Below, piece by piece: positions 33,929 to 43,334 of a DNA stretch of 64,000 nucleotides. The stretch spans positions 4,526,001-4,590,000 of the forward strand of contig NZ_CP107799.1 in the NCBI RefSeq assembly GCF_041431135.1. The letters are read 5' to 3'. This DNA comes from Streptomyces sp. NBC_00554. GTDB taxonomy: Bacteria; Actinomycetota; Actinomycetes; Streptomycetales; Streptomycetaceae. Position numbers and translations under genes: made by a program. Every line of letters starts with the position of its first letter. Within the stretch, counting starts at the first letter, position 1. The notes beneath the pieces were generated by a model. That model saw only the letters and a list, made by a program, of their open reading frames with translations, ran no database searches and was not told the DNA's origin.

Positions 33929-36745
33929 CTAGCCCTCCGAAGCCGCCGTCTTCTTCGCGACGGCCTTCTTGGCGGGTGCCTTCTTGGCAGCCGTCTTCGA
34001 AGTCGTCGTCTTCTTGGCAGCGGTTTTCTTGGCGGGTGCCTTCTTGGTGGCCGTTTTCTTGGCCGGAGCCTTCTTCGCGGTCTTCTTGGCCGGCGTCTTG
34101 GCCCGCTTCTCGGCGAGCAGCTCGAAGCCGCGCTCCGGGGTGATCTCCTCGACGCTGTCGTCGGACCGCAGGGTCGCGTTGGTCTCGCCGTCGGTCACGT
34201 ACGGCCCGAAACGGCCGTCCTTGACGACGACGGGCTTCCCGCTGACCGGGTCCTCGCCCAGCTCCTTCAGCGGCGGCTTGGCGGCCGCCCGCCCGCGCTG
34301 CTTGGGCTGGGAGTAGATCTCCAGCGCCTCTTCGAGCGTGATCGTGAAGAGCTGGTCCTCGGCGGTGAGGGACCGCGAGTCCGTGCCCTTCTTCAGGTAC
34401 GGCCCGTAGCGCCCGTTCTGCGCGGTGATCTCCACGCCCTCGGCGTCCTTGCCCACCACACGCGGCAGCGACATCAGCTTCAGTGCGTCGTCCAGCGTCA
34501 CCGTGTCGAGCGACATCGCCTTGAAGAGCGAGGCCGTACGCGGCTTGACGGCGTTCTTGCCCGTCTTCGGGGTGCCCTCGGGGAGCACCTCGGTGACGTA
34601 CGGGCCGTAGCGGCCGTCGCGAGCGATGACCTGGTGGCCGGTCACCGGGTCGGCACCGAGTTCGAAGTCGCCGCTCGGCTTGGCGAGCAGTTCCTCGGCG
34701 AGCTCGATCGTCAGCTCGTCGGGGGCCAGGTCCTCGGGCACGTCCGCGCGCTGGTGGTTCTCGGAGTCCTTCTCGCCGCGCTCGACGTACGGGCCGTAGC
34801 GCCCGACGCGCAGCATGATGTCGGTGCCGGCGACCGGGAAGGACGACACCTCGCGGGCGTCGATGGCGCCCAGGTCGGTGACGAGCTCCTTGAGGCCGCC
34901 GAGGTGGTCGCCGTCGCCGTTCCCGGCCTCGGCGGCACCCCTCGCGTCGCCCTCGCCGAAGTAGAAGCGCCGCAGCCACGGGATGGACTGCGCCTCGCCC
35001 CGCGCGATGCGGTCGAGGTCGTCCTCCATCTTGGCGGTGAAGTCGTAGTCGACGAGGCGCCCGAAGTGCTTCTCCAGCAGGTTGACCACGGCGAAGGACA
35101 GGAAGGACGGCACGAGGGCCGTGCCCTTCTTGAACACATAGCCGCGGTCGAGGATCGTGCCGATGATCGACGCGTACGTCGACGGGCGGCCGATCTCGCG
35201 CTCTTCGAGCTCCTTGACGAGGCTGGCCTCGGTGTAGCGGGCCGGGGGCTTGGTGGCGTGCCCGTCGACCGTGATCTCCTCGGCGGACAGCGGGTCGCCC
35301 TCGGCCACCTGCGGCAGCCGGCGCTCGCGGTCGTCCAGCTCGGCGTTCGGGTCGTCCGCGCCCTCGACGTACGCCTTGAGGAAGCCGTGGAAGGTGATCG
35401 TCTTGCCGGACGCGCTGAACTCGGCGTCGCGGCCGTCGGCGGACCTGCCCGCGATCTTGACGGTGACGGAGTTGCCGACCGCGTCCTTCATCTGGGAGGC
35501 GACGGTCCGCTTCCAGATGAGCTCGTACAGCCGGAACTGGTCGCCGGTCAGGCCCGTCTCGGCCGGGGTACGGAAACGGTCGCCCGAGGGGCGGATCGCC
35601 TCGTGCGCCTCCTGGGCGTTCTTGACCTTTCCGGCGTACGTGCGCGGCTTGTCCGGCAGGTAGTCGGCGCCGTACAGCTGCGTGACCTGGGTGCGGGCGG
35701 CGGTGATCGCCGTCTCCGACAGGGTCGTGGAGTCCGTACGCATGTAGGTGATGAAGCCGTTCTCGTACAGCTTCTGCGCCACCTGCATGGTGGCCTTCGC
35801 GCCGAAGCCGAGCTTGCGCGAGGCCTCCTGCTGGAGCGTCGTCGTACGGAACGGGGCGTAGGGCGAGCGGCGGTACGGCTTGGACTCGACCGAGCGGACC
35901 GCGAAGTCCGTGTTCTCCAGGGCGGCGGCGAGCGCGCGGGCGTTCGTCTCGTCCAGGTGGAGCGTGTTGGCGCCCTTGATCTGGCCGAGGGAGTCGAAGT
36001 CGCGTCCCTGGGCGACGCGCTTGCCGTCGACGGCCGTGAGGCGGGCGACCAGCTGCGAGGGGTCCGAGGCGTCACCCGTGCGACCGGTGCCGAAGGTGCC
36101 CGTCAGGTCCCAGTACTCGGCGGAGCGGAAGGCGATGCGCTCGCGCTCCCGCTCGACGACGAGGCGGGTGGCCACGGACTGCACACGGCCGGCCGACAGG
36201 CGCGGCATGACCTTCTTCCACAGGACCGGCGAGACCTCGTAGCCGTAGAGGCGGTCCAGGATGCGGCGGGTCTCCTGGGCGTCGACCATGCGCTGGTTGA
36301 GCTCGCGCGGGTTGGCGACGGCGCTGCGGATCGCGTCCTTGGTGATCTCGTGGAAGACCATCCGGTGGACGGGAACCTTGGGCTTCAGGACCTCGAGGAG
36401 GTGCCACGCGATGGCCTCGCCCTCGCGGTCCTCATCGGTGGCGAGGAAGAGTTCGTCGGAGTCCTTCAGCAGGTCCTTGAGCTTCTTGACCTGCGCCTTC
36501 TTGTCAGCGTTGACCACGTAGATCGGCTGGAAGTCGTTCTCGACGTCCACGCCGAGGCGGCGCACCTCGCCGGTGTACTCCTCGGGCACCTCCGCGGCGC
36601 CGTTGGGAAGGTCACGGATGTGCCCGACGCTCGCTTCGACGACATAGCCGGGGCCGAGATAGCCCTTGATCGTCTTCGCCTTGGCAGGCGACTCGACGAT
36701 GACGAGTCGGCGGCCGCCGTGTGCGGTGTCGCTGGTCGGGGACAA
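33929..36745 (-). CDS. topA: DNA topoisomerase I (type IA) with lysine-rich tail
   Basis: 938 residues from a TTG start at 36743-36745 behind GGAGAG, giving the usual N-terminus (M)SPTSDTAHGGRRLVIVESP. The TOPRIM domain has VESPAKAKTI and DEDREGEAIAWHL, and the active-site Tyr is in ITYMRTDSTTLS. The C-terminus has several small repeated GRYGPYV-type domains ending in a tail of about fifty residues made of AKK/PAKK/TAKK repeats. From memory this tail in Streptomyces TopA raises processivity. It relaxes negative supercoils and is probably essential. Confidence 0.97.
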   Translation of the reverse strand: MSPTSDTAHGGRRLVIVESPAKAKTIKGYLGPGYVVEASVGHIRDLPNGAAEVPEEYTGEVRRLGVDVENDFQPIYVVNADKKAQVKKLKDLLKDSDELFLATDEDREGEAIAWHLLEVLKPKVPVHRMVFHEITKDAIRSAVANPRELNQRMVDAQETRRILDRLYGYEVSPVLWKKVMPRLSAGRVQSVATRLVVERERERIAFRSAEYWDLTGTFGTGRTGDASDPSQLVARLTAVDGKRVAQGRDFDSLGQIKGANTLHLDETNARALAAALENTDFAVRSVESKPYRRSPYAPFRTTTLQQEASRKLGFGAKATMQVAQKLYENGFITYMRTDSTTLSETAITAARTQVTQLYGADYLPDKPRTYAGKVKNAQEAHEAIRPSGDRFRTPAETGLTGDQFRLYELIWKRTVASQMKDAVGNSVTVKIAGRSADGRDAEFSASGKTITFHGFLKAYVEGADDPNAELDDRERRLPQVAEGDPLSAEEITVDGHATKPPARYTEASLVKELEEREIGRPSTYASIIGTILDRGYVFKKGTALVPSFLSFAVVNLLEKHFGRLVDYDFTAKMEDDLDRIARGEAQSIPWLRRFYFGEGDARGAAEAGNGDGDHLGGLKELVTDLGAIDAREVSSFPVAGTDIMLRVGRYGPYVERGEKDSENHQRADVPEDLAPDELTIELAEELLAKPSGDFELGADPVTGHQVIARDGRYGPYVTEVLPEGTPKTGKNAVKPRTASLFKAMSLDTVTLDDALKLMSLPRVVGKDAEGVEITAQNGRYGPYLKKGTDSRSLTAEDQLFTITLEEALEIYSQPKQRGRAAAKPPLKELGEDPVSGKPVVVKDGRFGPYVTDGETNATLRSDDSVEEITPERGFELLAEKRAKTPAKKTAKKAPAKKTATKKAPAKKTAAKKTTTSKTAAKKAPAKKAVAKKTAASEG

Positions 36746-36981
36746 CTTCGCTCTTCTCTCCGGTCGACGCGGGGGATCTCCCCAGGCCTTGCTCCCGGGG
36801 GTCGGGTCGTGCTGACGCTGCGGAGTGTGACGGTACATCCCGCCCCCGTGTCAAACGGGAAAAGCCCGCAACGGCCACTCGAACGGTAACCCGACTACCG
36901 CCATTCCTGCCGCCCGGAGTGTCGACCAGCCGTTTCGGCACTATCCGGAGTGTGACCTCCCAGTTACCGAAGTCGATGCCC

Positions 36982-37179
36982 TCACGCGCGCGTGATGCAC
37001 CAGATCGCAAGCGCCAGTGCCCCCACTCCGGCGACGCTCGCAAGCGTCGCCGATGCGACGCGGTTCACACCGACGGCGACGGGCTCGCCACGGCGCACCC
37101 TGGTCGCGGTCCAGGCCAGCAGTCCGCCTCCGAACAGCGCGAACACCACCCCCGCGAAGATCGCCGGTCCGCTTTCCAC
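36982..37179 (-). CDS. Small two-helix membrane protein
   Basis: A 65-residue protein from a GTG at 37177-37179 after GGAAGGG. It contains two hydrophobic helices (IFAGVVFALFGGGLLAWTA and LASVAGVGALALAIWCI) with a short basic loop (RVRRGEP). It occupies the place of the conserved small membrane protein found upstream of topA in Streptomyces. Function unknown. It sits on the topA strand about 237 bp upstream, so it might share a promoter region rather than a transcript. Confidence 0.75.
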   Translation of the reverse strand: MESGPAIFAGVVFALFGGGLLAWTATRVRRGEPVAVGVNRVASATLASVAGVGALALAIWCITRA

Positions 37180-37463
37180 GGTTACGCCCTTCCGCCCGAG
37201 TCTCCAGGGTCGGGACGCTGACAGGCCCCGGCGGCGAGCACAAGAACCCATGGTGAACACCAGGCGGCCGACACCTCATGAGCCCCATGCGATCGCCCGA
37301 TGCGGGCGACTTCCCACCCGTTTTTCCTGTGCGGCCGGTTCGGATCCGGGCGCCCAACTCGACGCGAACTTGTCGCTGCCCGGCTTCGGGATGCCAGAAG
37401 TCGTACGCACTCAGCGGTACGGATACGCCTCGGGCACGATGCCGCCGGGACGCCCTCACCACT

Positions 37464-38990
37464 TCATCCCACCGGCTCGATGAACCCCTGCTCCACCAGC
37501 AGCCGGATCTGCGCGGGCGTCCGGTCCCGCAACAACACCGGATCCTCGCCGACCAGTTGGGCGATGGCGTCCAGAATCCGGCCGGCGCTCAGCGTGCCGT
37601 CGCACACGCCGGCGAAGCCCGCGCCGACCGTGTCCACCTTCGTCGCCCGGCGCATCCCACGGTTCTGACGCAGCACCACGTGCTCCGGGTCCTCGGCGCC
37701 GGGCAGCCCGACCTGCTCCTGGACGACCTCGGCCACGAGCGTGAAGTGCCCGGCGAGCAGGGCGGCATCGTCGTGCGCCCGCAGGTAGTCGACGCGCTCG
37801 AAATGCGCGCGCACGGTCTCACCGAGCGGCTGTTCGACGGAGTGCGGCCACTCCTCGACGGTGATCGAGGGCTGGGCGGCGGCCGTCCTGCGCAGCGTGA
37901 TCCACCCGAAGCCGACCGACTTCACCTTGCGCGCCTCGAACTCGTCCAGCCAGGCGTCGTACCGCGCCTGGTACTCGGCGGGATCCACCCGGTGGTCGCC
38001 CGCGTCGCGCAGCCACAACTCGGCGTACTGCGTGACGTCCTGGACCTCGCGCTGCACGATCCACGCGTCACAGCCGCGCGGCACCCACGACCGGAGCCGG
38101 TCCTGCCAGTCCTCCCCCTCCACGTGCTGCCAGTTGGCCAGAAACTGCGCGTACCCCCCGTCCCTGAGACGTGCCCCCGCCTGCTGAACGAGCGTCCGGC
38201 AGAGATCGTCCCCGCCCATTCCGCCGTCGCGATAGGTGAGCCGGGCGCCCGGCGAGATCACGAAGGGCGGGTTCGAGACGATCAGGTCGTACGTCTCGTC
38301 GGCGACCGGTTCGAAGAGGGAGCCCTCGCGCAGATCGGCGGCCGGCGCGCCGGAGAGCGCGAGGGTCAGCGCCGTGATGTGCAGCGCACGCGGGTTGAGG
38401 TCGGTCGCGGTCACGCGTGTGGCGTGCTGTGCGGCGTGCAGAGCCTGGATCCCGGAGCCGGTGCCGAGGTCGAGGGCCGACTCCACCGGCGTACGCACGG
38501 TGATGCCCGCAAGGGTCGTGGAGGCTCCGCCCACGCCGAGCACGACGCCTTCGTCCCGGCTGCCGATGCCGCCCGCGCCACCGACGGCACACCCCAGGTC
38601 GGACACGATGAACCAGTCCTGCCCGTCGGAACCTCCGTACGGCCGGATGTCCACACTCGCGGCGACCTCGCCCCCGCCCACCCGCGCCAGCCAGCCGGCC
38701 TCCACACAGCCCTCGACCGGCAGAACGTCCGCCACGCGCGCGTGCGGCACGGGCTGCTGCAACAGGAACAGCCGTACGAGCGTCTCCAGCGGGGTGTCCC
38801 CCCGGGTGGCCCGGAGCGCGGGCACGGTCTCACTGCGCGCCAGCGCCGCGTACGCGGGGGCGCCGAGCAGGTCGAGCAGGCCGTCGACGGTGAAGGAGGC
38901 CCCGAGCAGGGCGTCCCGCAACCGGGCGGCGACATCGATGCGACCGGACGAGGGCAGGGGTGACTGGCTGGTGTGGCTCACATCCCCCAT
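37464..38990 (-). CDS. Class I methyltransferase with NPPF motif (DUF7059-like/RlmG-PrmC type)
   Basis: About 508 residues. An N-terminal helical domain of about 90 residues is followed by a methyltransferase core with motif I LDLGTGSGIQALHAA and catalytic NPPF (LIVSNPPFVI), the signature of enzymes that methylate amide or exocyclic amino groups (N5-Gln, N6-adenine, N2-guanine). The C-terminal region is an additional domain of about 200 residues. Homologues occur widely in actinobacteria and are annotated as methyltransferases of unknown target; rRNA or release factor is plausible. ATG 38990 is used; a GTG four codons in is an alternative. Confidence 0.85.
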   Translation of the reverse strand: MGDVSHTSQSPLPSSGRIDVAARLRDALLGASFTVDGLLDLLGAPAYAALARSETVPALRATRGDTPLETLVRLFLLQQPVPHARVADVLPVEGCVEAGWLARVGGGEVAASVDIRPYGGSDGQDWFIVSDLGCAVGGAGGIGSRDEGVVLGVGGASTTLAGITVRTPVESALDLGTGSGIQALHAAQHATRVTATDLNPRALHITALTLALSGAPAADLREGSLFEPVADETYDLIVSNPPFVISPGARLTYRDGGMGGDDLCRTLVQQAGARLRDGGYAQFLANWQHVEGEDWQDRLRSWVPRGCDAWIVQREVQDVTQYAELWLRDAGDHRVDPAEYQARYDAWLDEFEARKVKSVGFGWITLRRTAAAQPSITVEEWPHSVEQPLGETVRAHFERVDYLRAHDDAALLAGHFTLVAEVVQEQVGLPGAEDPEHVVLRQNRGMRRATKVDTVGAGFAGVCDGTLSAGRILDAIAQLVGEDPVLLRDRTPAQIRLLVEQGFIEPVG

Positions 38991-39022
38991 TGTGTCGGCT
39001 TCCGCCGACGGGGGCGTGCACC

Positions 39023-39064
39023 TGTGGACAAGCCCGCGCCGACCCCTCGTAGGCCTGTGGACAA
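39023..39064 (-). promoter_or_regulatory. Pair of perfect DnaA boxes
   Basis: TTGTCCACA on the minus strand occurs at 39023-39031 and 39056-39064, in the same orientation and 33 bp apart (three helical turns), about 33-74 bp upstream of the methyltransferase start. This is the preferred Streptomyces DnaA box. A regulatory or DnaA-titration role is possible. Confidence 0.6.
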
Positions 39065-39097
39065 GTCCGCCCCGTGAGCCGCGCAGGGCACACCGAA

Positions 39098-39123
39098 GGC
39101 CCGGCACGCACGCGTACCGGGCC
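39098..39123 (-). terminator. Terminator of the lipoprotein gene
   Basis: 7-bp perfect stem GGCCCGG/CCGGGCC with 12-nt loop, 63 bp past the lipoprotein stop. Confidence 0.5.
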
Positions 39124-39185
39124 CTCTTTCGGTTGACGAACGATCGCCCTCCCGGGATCGGCCCAGGAGAATCGGCGCGTCCGGA

Positions 39186-39764
39186 TCAGCCCTCGGTCGA
39201 CGAAGGCGAGGCGGACGCGGACGCCGACTTGCAGCTCTCCTGCGTCGCCATCGCCTTGCCGACGTCTCCCTCTTCGAGCTTCTTGAGAGCGTCGTTGCCG
39301 GTCTTGCTCAGCTTGCCCAACTGCTCGGCGACCCCGCTGAGTCCGTCGGCGAACTTCGCCTGGTCCTTGGTGTTGAGCGCATCCGACTGCTTCACCAGGT
39401 CGGCGTAGGACGCGGAGAGGGCGTTGAGCTCCTTGACCGCGTCCTCCTGCTTCTTCTTGCCGTCGTCGACGTCCGGCGGCCCGACGTTCTCGATGCCGGT
39501 CGCCATCGTCTTGTAGGCGTCGGAGATGTCCTGGAAGCCCGTGGAGTCGGCCTTCTGGACCTCTTCCGGCGTGCTGTCGTCCGAGGTCTCCTTCTGGATC
39601 TGGGCGTTGGCTGCCGCGATCTTCTGGATCTGCGGCTGCACCGCGTCACAGACCTGCTTGGCCCAGGAGTTGAGCTTGTCGTTGCTGTCGTCGCTGCTGC
39701 ATCCCGACAGCGCCAGTACCAGTACCGCACCGCCGGACAGTGCGGCCGCGAGCTTCTTGTTCAC
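39186..39764 (-). CDS. Small secreted lipoprotein
   Basis: A 192-residue lipoprotein. From the GTG at 39762-39764 (after GAAGGGA) the signal peptide is VNKKLAAALSGGAVLVLALSGC, with lipobox LSGC; the ATG six codons upstream is less likely. The mature part is helix-rich and acidic (KQVCDAVQPQIQKIAAANAQ; QEDAVKELNALSASYADL) with a Ser/Ala-rich end, suggestive of a helical bundle on the cell surface. This matches the conserved small lipoprotein between the methyltransferase and hppA in Streptomyces. Function unknown. Confidence 0.85.
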   Translation of the reverse strand: MNKKLAAALSGGAVLVLALSGCSSDDSNDKLNSWAKQVCDAVQPQIQKIAAANAQIQKETSDDSTPEEVQKADSTGFQDISDAYKTMATGIENVGPPDVDDGKKKQEDAVKELNALSASYADLVKQSDALNTKDQAKFADGLSGVAEQLGKLSKTGNDALKKLEEGDVGKAMATQESCKSASASASPSSTEG

Positions 39765-39910
39765 CGGATTGGTCCCTTCCATGGCTCTCGGCCCCGGAAC
39801 ATACACGCCACGCGCGCAACATTCGTACGCCGAATGTCCGCTTGGGCGCCTTTTAGAGCCGTTTGCACCAAGCGAGAGAAGGCTCACGGAGAAGGTGTGA
39901 ACACACACAA

Positions 39911-39950
39911 GGCGGGCGGACGGCACGTGTGCACGCGCCGTCCGCCCGCC
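39911..39950 (-). terminator. Terminator of hppA
   Basis: Perfect 14-bp stem (39911-39924 with 39937-39950), 12-nt loop, about 59 bp after the hppA stop. Confidence 0.85.
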
Positions 39951-40008
39951 CATTGAGTGGAGCCCTTCGGAACCCTGACCAGGTGCGAGGCCAGGCACCG
40001 TGCGACCC

Positions 40009-42414
40009 CTACGACACCACTGCGGGGTCGGCCGTCTTGGCCACCCTTTCCGCGTTGCCTTCGTCACCCACGGCGATCCCGCGCCGCTTGGAGATGTACA
40101 CGGCGCCCACGATGACAGCGATCGAGAGCACCGCGATCAGCACGCGCATCCCGACGCTCTTGTCGTCGCCGTACGAGAACTTGACGACCGCGGGTGCGAT
40201 CAGCAACGCCACCAGGTTCATCACCTTGAGCAGCGGGTTGATCGCGGGGCCCGCGGTGTCCTTGAAGGGGTCACCGACGGTGTCGCCGATCACCGTCGCG
40301 GCATGGGCTTCGCTGCCCTTGCCGCCGTGGTGGCCGTCCTCGACGAGTTTCTTCGCGTTGTCCCAGGCACCGCCCGAGTTCGCGAGGAAGACCGCCATCA
40401 GCGTGCCGGTGCCGATCGCTCCCGCGAGGAACGAGCCGAGCGCGCCGACCCCGAGCGAGAAGCCGATCGCGATCGGAGTGAGTACGGCGAGCAGACCGGG
40501 CGTGGCCAGTTCGCGCAGCGCGTCCTTGGTGCAGATGTCGACGACGCGCCCGTACTCGGGCTTCTCGGTGTAGTCCATGATCCCGGGGTGCTCGCGGAAC
40601 TGCCGCCGCACCTCGTAGACCACTGCCCCGGCGGACCGCGATACCGCGTTGATCGCCAGCCCCGAGAAGAGGAAGACGACCGCGGCGCCCGCGATGAGAC
40701 CCACCAGGTTGTTGGGCTGCGAGATGTCCATCATCAGGTTCATGGGCGCGCCCGGCCCCGAGACCTTCTCGCCGACTTCGTTCGCGGCCGTGAGGATCGC
40801 GTCGCGGTACGAGCCGAAGAGCGCCGCCGCGGCCAGTACGGCAGTGGCGATGGCGATGCCCTTGGTGATGGCCTTGGTGGTGTTGCCCACGGCGTCCAGG
40901 TCGGTGAGCACCTGCGCGCCCGCGCCCTCGACGTCACCGGACATCTCGGCGATGCCCTGAGCGTTGTCGGAGACCGGCCCGAAGGTGTCCATCGCCACGA
41001 TCACGCCGACCGTGGTGAGCAGACCGGTGCCGGCAAGCGCCACGGCGAAGAGCGCCAGCATGATCGACGTACCGCCGAGCAGGAAGGCCCCGTACACGCC
41101 GAGGCCGATCAACAGGGCGGTGTAGACGGCCGACTCGAGACCGATGGAGATACCGGCGAGGACGACGGTGGCCGCGCCGGTGAGCGAACTCTTGCCGATG
41201 TCCCGCACGGGACGGCGGGTGGTCTCGGTGAAGTAGCCGGTCAACTGCTGGATCAGCGCGGCCAGGACGATGCCGATCGCGACGGCGAGGACCGCGAGGA
41301 TCCGCGGGTCGCCGTCCTTGGCCGTGATCGCCGCGTCCGTGACGCCGTCGAGGTCGGCGTACTTCCCCGGCAGATAGGTGTAAACGGCCACGGCCACCAG
41401 CACCAGCGAGATCACCGCGGAGATGAAGAACCCCCGGTTGATCGCGGACATGCCGCTGCGGTCGGAGCGCCGGGGCGCCACTGCGAAGATGCCGACCATC
41501 GCGGTGAGTACGCCGATCGCGGGCACGATCAGCGGGAACGCGAGCCCGGCGTCGCCGAACGCGGCCTTGCCGAGGATCAGCGCGGCGACGAGCGTCACGG
41601 CGTAGGACTCGAAGAGGTCCGCGGCCATACCGGCACAGTCGCCGACGTTGTCGCCCACGTTGTCGGCGATGGTCGCGGCATTGCGCGGATCGTCCTCCGG
41701 AATGCCCTGCTCGACCTTGCCGACCAGGTCGGCGCCGACGTCGGCGGCCTTGGTGAAGATGCCGCCGCCGACACGCATGAACATCGCGATCAGCGCGGCA
41801 CCGAGACCGAAGCCCTCGAGGACCTTCGGGGCGTCGGCCGCGTACACCAGCACCACACACGAGGCGCCCAGCAGACCGAGCCCCACCGTGAACATGCCGA
41901 CGACGCCACCCGTGCGGAAAGCGATCTTCATGGCTTTGTGCGAGACGGCGGTGAGATCCTTTTCGGGCTCACCCTCCGCCGGAGTCGCTTCCCTTGCCGC
42001 GGCGGCCACGCGGACATTGCTCCGTACGGCGAGCCACATACCGATATAGCCGGTGGTCGCCGAGAACGCCGCGCCGATCAAGAAGAAGATCGACCGTCCG
42101 GCACGCTGATTCCAGTCGTCCGCCGGAAGCAGCATGAGCAGGAAGAACACCACGGCGGCGAATACCGCGAGGGTGCGCATCTGCCGTCCCAGGTAGGCAT
42201 TGGCGCCTTCCTGGATCGCCTTGGCGATCTCCTTCATGCTGTCGGTGCCCTCGCCCGCCGCGAGTACCTGGCGCACCAGGACCCCGGCGACCACGAGCGC
42301 CGCGAGCGCGACGACTCCGATGACCATCACGATCAGACGGTTGTCATCCGTCAGTACTGCGGCTGCGAAGGTTGTGGGGTGGTCAAACTGCTGAGGGGTA
42401 GAAAGCCCCGCCAT
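40009..42414 (-). CDS. hppA: Membrane-bound proton-translocating pyrophosphatase
   Basis: 801 residues with about 16 membrane helices. It hydrolyses pyrophosphate and pumps protons out of the cytoplasm, salvaging energy from biosynthesis. The signature DNVGDNVGDCAGMAADLFESY (written in full here it is the segment near residues 240-260) and GGIFTKAADVGADLVGKVE bind Mg-PPi. GNTTKAITKG carries the Lys that marks the K+-independent class. The ATG at 42414 is preceded by AAGGAGG. It has an AT-rich promoter region with a perfect inverted repeat. Confidence 0.97.
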   Translation of the reverse strand: MAGLSTPQQFDHPTTFAAAVLTDDNRLIVMVIGVVALAALVVAGVLVRQVLAAGEGTDSMKEIAKAIQEGANAYLGRQMRTLAVFAAVVFFLLMLLPADDWNQRAGRSIFFLIGAAFSATTGYIGMWLAVRSNVRVAAAAREATPAEGEPEKDLTAVSHKAMKIAFRTGGVVGMFTVGLGLLGASCVVLVYAADAPKVLEGFGLGAALIAMFMRVGGGIFTKAADVGADLVGKVEQGIPEDDPRNAATIADNVGDNVGDCAGMAADLFESYAVTLVAALILGKAAFGDAGLAFPLIVPAIGVLTAMVGIFAVAPRRSDRSGMSAINRGFFISAVISLVLVAVAVYTYLPGKYADLDGVTDAAITAKDGDPRILAVLAVAIGIVLAALIQQLTGYFTETTRRPVRDIGKSSLTGAATVVLAGISIGLESAVYTALLIGLGVYGAFLLGGTSIMLALFAVALAGTGLLTTVGVIVAMDTFGPVSDNAQGIAEMSGDVEGAGAQVLTDLDAVGNTTKAITKGIAIATAVLAAAALFGSYRDAILTAANEVGEKVSGPGAPMNLMMDISQPNNLVGLIAGAAVVFLFSGLAINAVSRSAGAVVYEVRRQFREHPGIMDYTEKPEYGRVVDICTKDALRELATPGLLAVLTPIAIGFSLGVGALGSFLAGAIGTGTLMAVFLANSGGAWDNAKKLVEDGHHGGKGSEAHAATVIGDTVGDPFKDTAGPAINPLLKVMNLVALLIAPAVVKFSYGDDKSVGMRVLIAVLSIAVIVGAVYISKRRGIAVGDEGNAERVAKTADPAVVS

Positions 42415-42599
42415 TCGTCCTCCTTGACGCCTGTGCTGAGCTCAAGATGTGGACGGATTGTAGGTACCGGAACCTGATCAAAACAGTGGGCGGTAAACGG
42501 AATTCGCCTTCACATGCTCTTCAGCAAATGATCGCCGGGTATCCATGGGGCTCGAAAGAGGTAATGCCCCAAAACCGTTGACGCTTGATCAAATAATCG

Positions 42600-42625
42600 C
42601 GTGAATGATCGTGAATCAATTCACG
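42600..42625. promoter_or_regulatory. Inverted/direct repeat in the hppA promoter region
   Basis: CGTGAAT-CA-ATTCACG (42610-42625) is a perfect inverted repeat; a further CGTGAAT half-site lies 10 bp to the left (42600-42606). The 42415-42670 interval is unusually AT-rich and must hold the hppA promoter. Candidate operator; regulator unknown. Confidence 0.5.
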
Positions 42626-42674
42626 AAAAGGGGCCCGTGAGACGAACGAGCCGGCCGTGCGAGTGCCGGACATG

Positions 42675-42705
42675 CAGAAGGGCCCTGCTCAGCAGGGCCC
42701 TTCTG
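42675..42705. terminator. Terminator of the bldG operon
   Basis: Perfect 14-bp stem CAGAAGGGCCCTGC with loop TCA (42675-42705), downstream of the anti-sigma gene. Confidence 0.9.
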
Positions 42706-42769
42706 GTTACCCACGTCGTCACTTACGAGGTTGGAGGTGGGGGTGGAGTCAGGGGGTGAGACGGGGATG

Positions 42770-43207
42770 TCAGGGAACGAGCGGGGCCGGCGGCGTGGTC
42801 GGCCAGCTCATCCTGATCAGTCCGCCGTTCTCCCCGGCGGTGACCTCGACGTCGTCGACGAGGCCGCTGATGACCGCGAGCCCCATCTCGTCCTCCTCGG
42901 TCTCCGCGTCCGGGTCGCCGGGGGAGGCGCCGGGCACCGACTCACCGGGAGCCGTGCGCGGCGCTTCGTCGCCGACCTCGATGGAGAACTGCTTCTCCTC
43001 CTCGATCAGCAGCACCCGCACCGGCGCCGAGATGCCGCTGCTCTGGTGCAGTCCGACGGCACGGGTACAGGCCTCGCCGACAGCGAGTCTGACCTCGTCG
43101 AGTACGGCCTCGTCCACTCCGGCCCTGCGCGCCACCGCTGCCGCCACCAGTCGGGCGGTCCTGACGTGCTCGGGCAGCGCGCTGAAGCGGAGCTCAACGG
43201 TGGCCAT
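42770..43207 (-). CDS. RsbW-like anti-sigma factor / ATP-binding kinase, BldG partner
   Basis: A 145-residue HATPase_c-type protein of the serine-protein-kinase anti-sigma class. The N box is LDEVRLAVGEACTRAVGLH and the G1 motif region is MGLAVISGLVDDV, separated by an acidic insert (EDPDAETEEDE type). It lies 127 bp downstream of bldG on the same strand. From memory the S. coelicolor counterpart next to bldG is a putative anti-sigma factor that partners BldG in partner-switching. The G2 glycine-rich box looks reduced, so kinase activity is uncertain. Confidence 0.9.
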   Translation of the reverse strand: MATVELRFSALPEHVRTARLVAAAVARRAGVDEAVLDEVRLAVGEACTRAVGLHQSSGISAPVRVLLIEEEKQFSIEVGDEAPRTAPGESVPGASPGDPDAETEEDEMGLAVISGLVDDVEVTAGENGGLIRMSWPTTPPAPLVP

Positions 43208-43334
43208 GCATCCCCCTCAGCTACGGGCGTGCTGTCGGAGGGCCGGGCCACCAGGGCCCGGTCCCCCCTTCCTTGCTTCTGCCGTCATGGGCGCGCGACT
43301 TCTGCCGTCCGTCGGCTCGCGGCCCGCGGACGGG

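Noticed and set aside
39023..39064. Replication origin
   Set aside because: Only two DnaA boxes, no cluster, no AT-rich unwinding region, and no dnaA/dnaN next to it.
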